Position numbers and translations under genes: made by a program. A DNA stretch of 38,643 bases, taken from positions 1 through 38,643 of the IMG/VR virus record IMGVR_UViG_3300035199_000475; one strand, written 5' to 3'. Source of the stretch: a virus. A model generated the notes under the pieces. The model was not told the origin of the DNA and did not search any database. It saw only the letters and a program-made list of their open reading frames with translations. Shown here piece after piece: positions 36,075 through 38,643 of this stretch (position 1 is its first letter; the number at the start of each line of letters is the position of its first letter).

Positions 36075-36147
36075 GGGCCTGTAGCTCAGTTGGTAGAGCA
36101 GGCGGCTCATAACCGCTCGGTCGGGGGTTCGAGTCCCTCCAGGCCCA
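36075..36147 (+). tRNA. tRNA-Met/Ile (CAT)
   Basis: 73 nt. The acceptor GGGCCTG pairs perfectly with CAGGCCC, the anticodon loop CTCATAA has CAT at 36108-36110, and the T arm contains GGTTCGAGTCC. CAT could be elongator Met or the lysidine-modified Ile2 species; initiator-type features (mismatched 1-72, GGG/CCC anticodon stem) are not seen. CCA not encoded. Confidence 0.95.
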
Positions 36148-36173
36148 CCGTTCATTTATAGGGATACGGATAT

Positions 36174-36458
36174 ATGGATTACGTTAAGATAGCAAATGAG
36201 ATAGGGTCGTTGGTCGCTGAAAAGAATGTAGCGTACGGTGATTCGTTTGGTCAAGCATGCAAGATACTAGAAGTGCTATACCCTGATGGGATACAGCCGA
36301 ATCAATATAGGGACGCCCTTGCGGTTACCAGGGTTATAGATAAACTGTTCCGACTTGCGAATAAAAAAGATGCCTTTGGTGAGAGCCCGTGGAAAGATAT
36401 ATGCGGCTATGCCATTCTCGGCGTTGCAAATGAAAATCAAAAGCGAAACTCTGAATAA
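36174..36458 (+). CDS. Nmad1/DUF1599 family protein
   Basis: A 94-residue member of the DUF1599 (nucleotide modification associated domain 1) family. The block EKNVAYGDSFGQACKILEVLYPDGIQPNQYRDALAVTRVIDKLFRLANKKDAFGESPWKDICGYAILG is characteristic. The family lies in phage loci for modified nucleotides or dNTP metabolism, but its reaction is not certain. Single domain; no fusion. Follows tRNA-Met by 26 bp. Confidence 0.85.
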   Translation: MDYVKIANEIGSLVAEKNVAYGDSFGQACKILEVLYPDGIQPNQYRDALAVTRVIDKLFRLANKKDAFGESPWKDICGYAILGVANENQKRNSE

Positions 36459-36489
36459 TAGGAAACCATAATAAAAACAGGAGAAACAA

Positions 36490-36711
36490 ATGCCATTTAA
36501 TCTACCCGGCACCGTTGATGAATGTCTTAGTGAATTATTGGACGCATGGATCTACAAACATGTAATGGAGCGATCTCAAGATAATCCGGGTTTAGACTCG
36601 TATAAATTAAACAGTCGATTGATTAAGCGATCAAGCGTTCTTAAGGAACGTATCGAAATCGCGATACGCAAAGCCGATTTGTCGGTGGTGGAAGAATTAG
36701 CTGATAATTAA
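36490..36711 (+). CDS. hypothetical small protein
   Basis: A 73-residue product from ATG 36490, with CAGGAG upstream. Helical (GTVDECLSELLDAWIYKHVMERSQDNPGLDSYKLNSRLIKRSSVLKERIEIAIRKA). Its spacing of DNPGL and RSSVL recalls the protein at 26589, so the two may be distant paralogues. Not recognised. Confidence 0.55.
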   Translation: MPFNLPGTVDECLSELLDAWIYKHVMERSQDNPGLDSYKLNSRLIKRSSVLKERIEIAIRKADLSVVEELADN

Positions 36712-36728
36712 TTGTTCTGTCGGTAGCT

Positions 36729-36757
36729 GTGAAATAGATTCCGCCATGTGGTATGAT
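36729..36757 (+). promoter_or_regulatory. phage promoter, GTGAAA-17-TATGAT
   Basis: GTGAAA at 36729-36734, 17-bp spacer ending ATGTGG, TATGAT at 36752-36757. It drives the YqaJ-like recombinase. Confidence 0.8.
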
Positions 36758-36779
36758 TATAACAACAGGGAGGAAAAAT

Positions 36780-37448
36780 ATGCAAACAGCATCTCAAAGA
36801 AATAGTTGGTTAAAGAAACGAAAAAAAGGTATTGGTGGTAGCGAGTTAGCCGCCATTATCGGTTTATCGCCATTTTCAGGTCCAATTGATATCTGGAAAA
36901 ACAAGCGGGGTGTAGGAGAAAAGTTTACTCCGACAGAGCAGATGAGGTGGGGAAACCTATTAGAGTATGCCATTGCTAAGGAGTGGAATAAACAAAACGG
37001 TGGACATCCAATGATGGGCGGTGATTTGATCGTTCATTCCGATGAGTCTTGGATGAGGGGAACCCCCGACTTTTTACTATTTGAGAATGGCATACACGAC
37101 GGTCCTACCTCTGTGCTTGAGGTTAAAAATACAAGTGCATTTGCGAAAGGATACTGGGGTACTGATGAAGATCCCAAGGTTCCTGTAAACTATGTAATTC
37201 AAGGACAATGGTACCTTCACCTTACAGGTCTTGATACAATACATTATAGTGTTTTGTGTGGGGGTAATATGTTAATTTCTAGGACGCTTTATCGTGACGA
37301 TGAATTGATTAACGAGCTTATGAATCGAGGTCGAGAGTTTTGGAGACTTATAGAAACGGGTGTTGAACCAGACGAGCTCGAAACTGAAGAGGTCGATGGT
37401 AAGGTTGTCAACGTTGTTCCCGCAGGACCGTGGGATAAATACATGTAA
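36780..37448 (+). CDS. YqaJ-like viral recombinase / exonuclease
   Basis: A 222-residue lambda-exonuclease-type PD-(D/E)XK nuclease. KKGIGGSELAAIIGLSPF, RWGNLLEYAIAKEW, RGTPDFLLFENG (Asp of PD) and VLEVKN (ExK) are the family motifs. It would degrade 5' strands of dsDNA to make 3' overhangs for single-strand annealing. No Beta/Erf-type partner is in the window. ATG 36780 follows GGAGG; the frame beginning upstream includes promoter sequence and is rejected. Confidence 0.9.
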   Translation: MQTASQRNSWLKKRKKGIGGSELAAIIGLSPFSGPIDIWKNKRGVGEKFTPTEQMRWGNLLEYAIAKEWNKQNGGHPMMGGDLIVHSDESWMRGTPDFLLFENGIHDGPTSVLEVKNTSAFAKGYWGTDEDPKVPVNYVIQGQWYLHLTGLDTIHYSVLCGGNMLISRTLYRDDELINELMNRGREFWRLIETGVEPDELETEEVDGKVVNVVPAGPWDKYM

Positions 37449-37457
37449 GGAGACAGC

Positions 37458-37625
37458 ATGAAGGTTAACAAAGAAGAAAAGATCAGGCAGCTTCTTATGA
37501 GCCAGTTTCTTAACGATAGAAGAGCTCTACCGACCAGCTATTCTCCAAAGGTAAAGCTGGTACACATATTTTGGTACTTATACCCTCTAGCACTTTATTA
37601 TGCGTGGAAAGATGTAATCTGGTGA
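37458..37625 (+). CDS. small protein with C-terminal hydrophobic segment
   Basis: A 55-residue product from ATG 37458, with AAGGAG upstream. Polar start (VNKEEKIRQLLMSQFLNDRRALP) and an aromatic, hydrophobic end (LVHIFWYLYPLALYYAWKDVIW). Possibly membrane-attached. Starts a run of at least eight tiny, nearly overlapping genes. Not recognised. Confidence 0.55.
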   Translation: MKVNKEEKIRQLLMSQFLNDRRALPTSYSPKVKLVHIFWYLYPLALYYAWKDVIW

Positions 37626-37628
37626 GTT

Positions 37629-37712
37629 ATGAGTGTTAATAGAATTACAGCATTGGTAATTTTGGTCTGGATTGGTCTTTTTCTGATCGGAAAAATTCGT
37701 GAAGATCGGTGA
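37629..37712 (+). CDS. 27-residue single-pass membrane peptide
   Basis: ATG 37629 reads MSVNRITALVILVWIGLFLIGKIRE. One transmembrane helix with a basic end (positive-inside). It overlaps the next gene's GTG by 14 nt. Preceded by CTGGTGAG, a weak site. Its compact setting supports it as real. Confidence 0.5.
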   Translation: MSVNRITALVILVWIGLFLIGKIREDR

Positions 37713-37869
37713 TATGGTTGAATTGCTTGACGTCAATGGAAGACCAGAATCGCTCTTTGGGATCGTGATGGGGTTCGACAAACGAGGTCGCGTTAAGGTA
37801 TACTGGTCAACTGGAATGTGGTATGAGGATGCAGCATGGGAATGGGGACGGTTGAGGCTGGTTACGTAA
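37699..37869 (+). CDS. GDMV-family SH3-like protein, array member 1
   Basis: A 56-residue protein from GTG 37699: KIGDMVELLD... LFGIVMGFDKRGRVKVYWSTGMWYED...LRLVT. The order is GDxV start, a loop, G(I/V)V, then V-x-W, and an L-x-L-V end. This is the layout of a one-domain SH3/KOW-like barrel. Overlaps the membrane peptide upstream. Confidence 0.65.
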   Translation: MKIGDMVELLDVNGRPESLFGIVMGFDKRGRVKVYWSTGMWYEDAAWEWGRLRLVT

Positions 37870-37879
37870 GGAATGACAA

Positions 37880-37990
37880 ATGAATGTAATTATACAAGAA
37901 TATTCAAGCACTCCAGATTTTATAAAGCAGGTAGGACTGATAGTGTTGTTAACAGTAATTGTTGTTTTCCTACTGGGAGAGAAAGAATGA
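37880..37990 (+). CDS. 36-residue membrane peptide
   Basis: ATG 37880 reads MNVIIQEYSSTPDFIKQ followed by VGLIVLLTVIVVFLL and GEKE. Single transmembrane helix. Its TGA overlaps the next ATG (AATGA at 37986-37990), which argues for coupling and against a longer start for the next gene. AAGGAATG lies upstream. Confidence 0.5.
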   Translation: MNVIIQEYSSTPDFIKQVGLIVLLTVIVVFLLGEKE

Positions 37991-38160
37991 AAGTCGGTGA
38001 TTTGGTAAGACGTACTGTACCACTTCCTAATGTGGATAAAATCTTTGGAGTCGTTTTAAAAATTTCGATTGACAATAAATCATGTGAGGTCTGGTGGCCA
38101 GACGGTTACCGCTCCGTCCCTTTTATTAAGAATCTTGAGGTGATTAATGGATGCCGGTGA
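37987..38160 (+). CDS. GDLV-family SH3-like protein, array member 2
   Basis: A 57-residue protein from ATG 37987, with GGGAGAG upstream: KVGDLVRRTVPL... FGVVLKIS... CEVWWPDGYRSVPFIKNLEVI. A longer in-frame start at 37873 exists but would read through the membrane peptide in another frame. Shares GDLV, G-V-V-L-K and V-W-W with its neighbours. Confidence 0.65.
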   Translation: MKVGDLVRRTVPLPNVDKIFGVVLKISIDNKSCEVWWPDGYRSVPFIKNLEVINGCR

Positions 38161-38338
38161 TTTAGCAAAAATTAACAAACGAGCTTTTGCCCGACGGGAA
38201 CTTTGGGATAAGGTTGGAATCGTGCTAGGGTGCTATCGATATAATAACGGCACCATTCGTGATGTACGTGTCTTCTTAGATGGACGTATACATCTTTTTG
38301 ACTATCATGCTGTGGAGCTAATCAATGCAAGTCGGTGA
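38147..38338 (+). CDS. GDLA-family SH3-like protein, array member 3
   Basis: A 63-residue protein overlapping the previous gene by 14 nt. DAGDLAKINKRAF... KVGIVLGCYRY... VRVFLDGRIHLFDYHAVELI has the same motif order, with GDLA instead of GDLV. Overlaps the next gene by 14 nt, the same overlap as before, which indicates duplication. Confidence 0.65.
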   Translation: MDAGDLAKINKRAFARRELWDKVGIVLGCYRYNNGTIRDVRVFLDGRIHLFDYHAVELINASR

Positions 38339-38498
38339 TATGGTAAAACGAATAGGGCATTACAATAAAAAGCTGGTATATCATGGGCTTGTTCTGGAAT
38401 TAAACACGCTAGGATTTGCAAAAGTTCTTTGGGGCGATGGGTTCTGTCAGCTCGATTCCTGGTGGCGGGAAGGAATCGAGATAGAGGTGGTTGTGTGA
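38325..38498 (+). CDS. GDMV-family SH3-like protein, array member 4
   Basis: A 57-residue protein from ATG 38325: QVGDMVKRIGHYNKKLVYHGLVLELN... AKVLWGDGFCQLDSWW... IEIEVVV. Same layout (GDMV, G-L-V-L, V-L-W-G-D-G). The stop overlaps the next GTG (GTGA). Confidence 0.65.
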   Translation: MQVGDMVKRIGHYNKKLVYHGLVLELNTLGFAKVLWGDGFCQLDSWWREGIEIEVVV

Positions 38499-38643
38499 AA
38501 GTAGAAAATCAATGCGATAGAATATTAAAACTTAAATGGAAAAAGAACAACGGCATTTGTCGATCTGAAAATTCTAATCGAGTTTTTCAAATAACTAAAT
38601 CTGGAAATGTTTGGGAGCTGGTGGAGGTCATTAAAGATAAACG
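38495..38643 (+). CDS. start of an unrecognised gene (partial at right edge)
   Basis: GTG 38495 overlaps the previous stop (GTGA at 38495-38498) and reads VKVENQCDRILKLKWKKNNGICRSENSNRVF... NVWELVEVIKDK to the window end. It is basic, possibly a small beta-rich protein; the GDxV motif is absent. No family recognised. Confidence 0.5.
   Translation, partial: MKVENQCDRILKLKWKKNNGICRSENSNRVFQITKSGNVWELVEVIKDK

Noticed and set aside
35889-36161. Protein frame across the tRNA-Leu/tRNA-Met cluster
   Set aside because: It translates two clear tRNAs and a structured spacer, so it is not a gene.
37420-37448. Fourth copy of the CCGCAGG UTR element in the end of the YqaJ gene
   Set aside because: The stem and ACAG loop are absent and the bases encode conserved-looking residues VPAGPWDKY.

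Overview
The window looks like a piece of a large tailed-phage genome (Caudoviricetes, probably a jumbo or large marine myovirus-like phage). It is AT-rich. Almost all genes are on the + strand, tightly packed with ATGA/TAATG overlaps, and many encode small proteins. It carries five tRNA genes, a tmRNA, an endolysin, a YqaJ-type recombinase, a peptide deformylase, an FKBP isomerase, and several small families that I recognise as typical of T4-like marine phages. No capsid, tail, terminase or polymerase gene is in view. The host cannot be named. A MopE-repeat/VWA lipoprotein of a type common in Myxococcota and other former Deltaproteobacteria, and a one-piece tmRNA (most Alphaproteobacteria have a split one), hint weakly at a non-alphaproteobacterial Gram-negative host.

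Layout. 1-3.0 kb: end of an unknown gene, then a 748-residue MopE-repeat/VWA lipoprotein and a second lipoprotein. 3.1-5.1 kb: small unknown genes, an MBD4-like DNA glycosylase, two proteins with a shared N-terminal 'tag', and a cysteine-packed micropeptide. 5.1-8.9 kb: a promoter-rich block with a MoxR-type AAA+ ATPase and its VWA/metallopeptidase partner. 8.9-12.7 kb: a zinc-metallopeptidase-like protein, a tagged PD-(D/E)XK-like nuclease, an A-type Fe-S carrier, a GH25 endolysin and a spanin-like protein. 13.1-13.6 kb: a fatty-acid-hydroxylase-like enzyme. 15-19.5 kb: a complete YeaH-SpoVR-PrkA (YeaG) module. 19.5-21.0 kb: small SH3-like genes (one frameshifted), a CMP-sugar synthetase, tRNA-Ser and a sugar cupin. 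21.0-25.1 kb: tagged proteins, a Bfd-like ferredoxin, tmRNA, tRNA-Arg(CCT) and a PLD-type nuclease. 25.1-27.4 kb: deformylase, small phage proteins and a J-domain protein. 27.5-28.16 kb: a roughly 650-nt structured non-coding RNA ending at a terminator. 28.4-29.6 kb: three genes, each preceded by the same covarying hairpin. 29.6-34 kb: secreted metallopeptidase, nuclease, tRNA-Arg(TCT), a thioredoxin-like lipoprotein, a type II glutamine synthetase and a HAD phosphatase. 34.1-35.4 kb: a putative glycosyltransferase flanked by direct repeats. 35.4-38.6 kb: tRNA-Leu and tRNA-Met with a structured spacer, an Nmad1/DUF1599 protein, YqaJ recombinase, and a tandem array of tiny 'GDxV' paralogues.

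Signals linking the genes. (1) Nine promoters have an identical architecture, GTGAAA-17 bp-TAtaAT (-10 variants TATGAT and TACAAT). (2) At least five otherwise unrelated proteins begin with the same ~15-residue peptide, roughly M-x-(L/I)-T-x-x-x-L-R-x-I-I-R-E-E. It ends in an (I/L)-x-E motif like the T4 prohead protease site, which suggests a capsid-targeting tag on virion cargo. (3) Two AAA+/VWA modules (MoxR-like with VWA, PrkA with YeaH) lie within 14 kb. (4) RNA devices are abundant: tmRNA with its own proteolysis tag, a giant ncRNA, repeated 5'-UTR hairpins and a structured tRNA spacer. (5) Auxiliary metabolism covers nitrogen (glutamine synthetase II), iron-sulfur (Bfd, IscA-like carrier), lipid hydroxylation and surface sugars.
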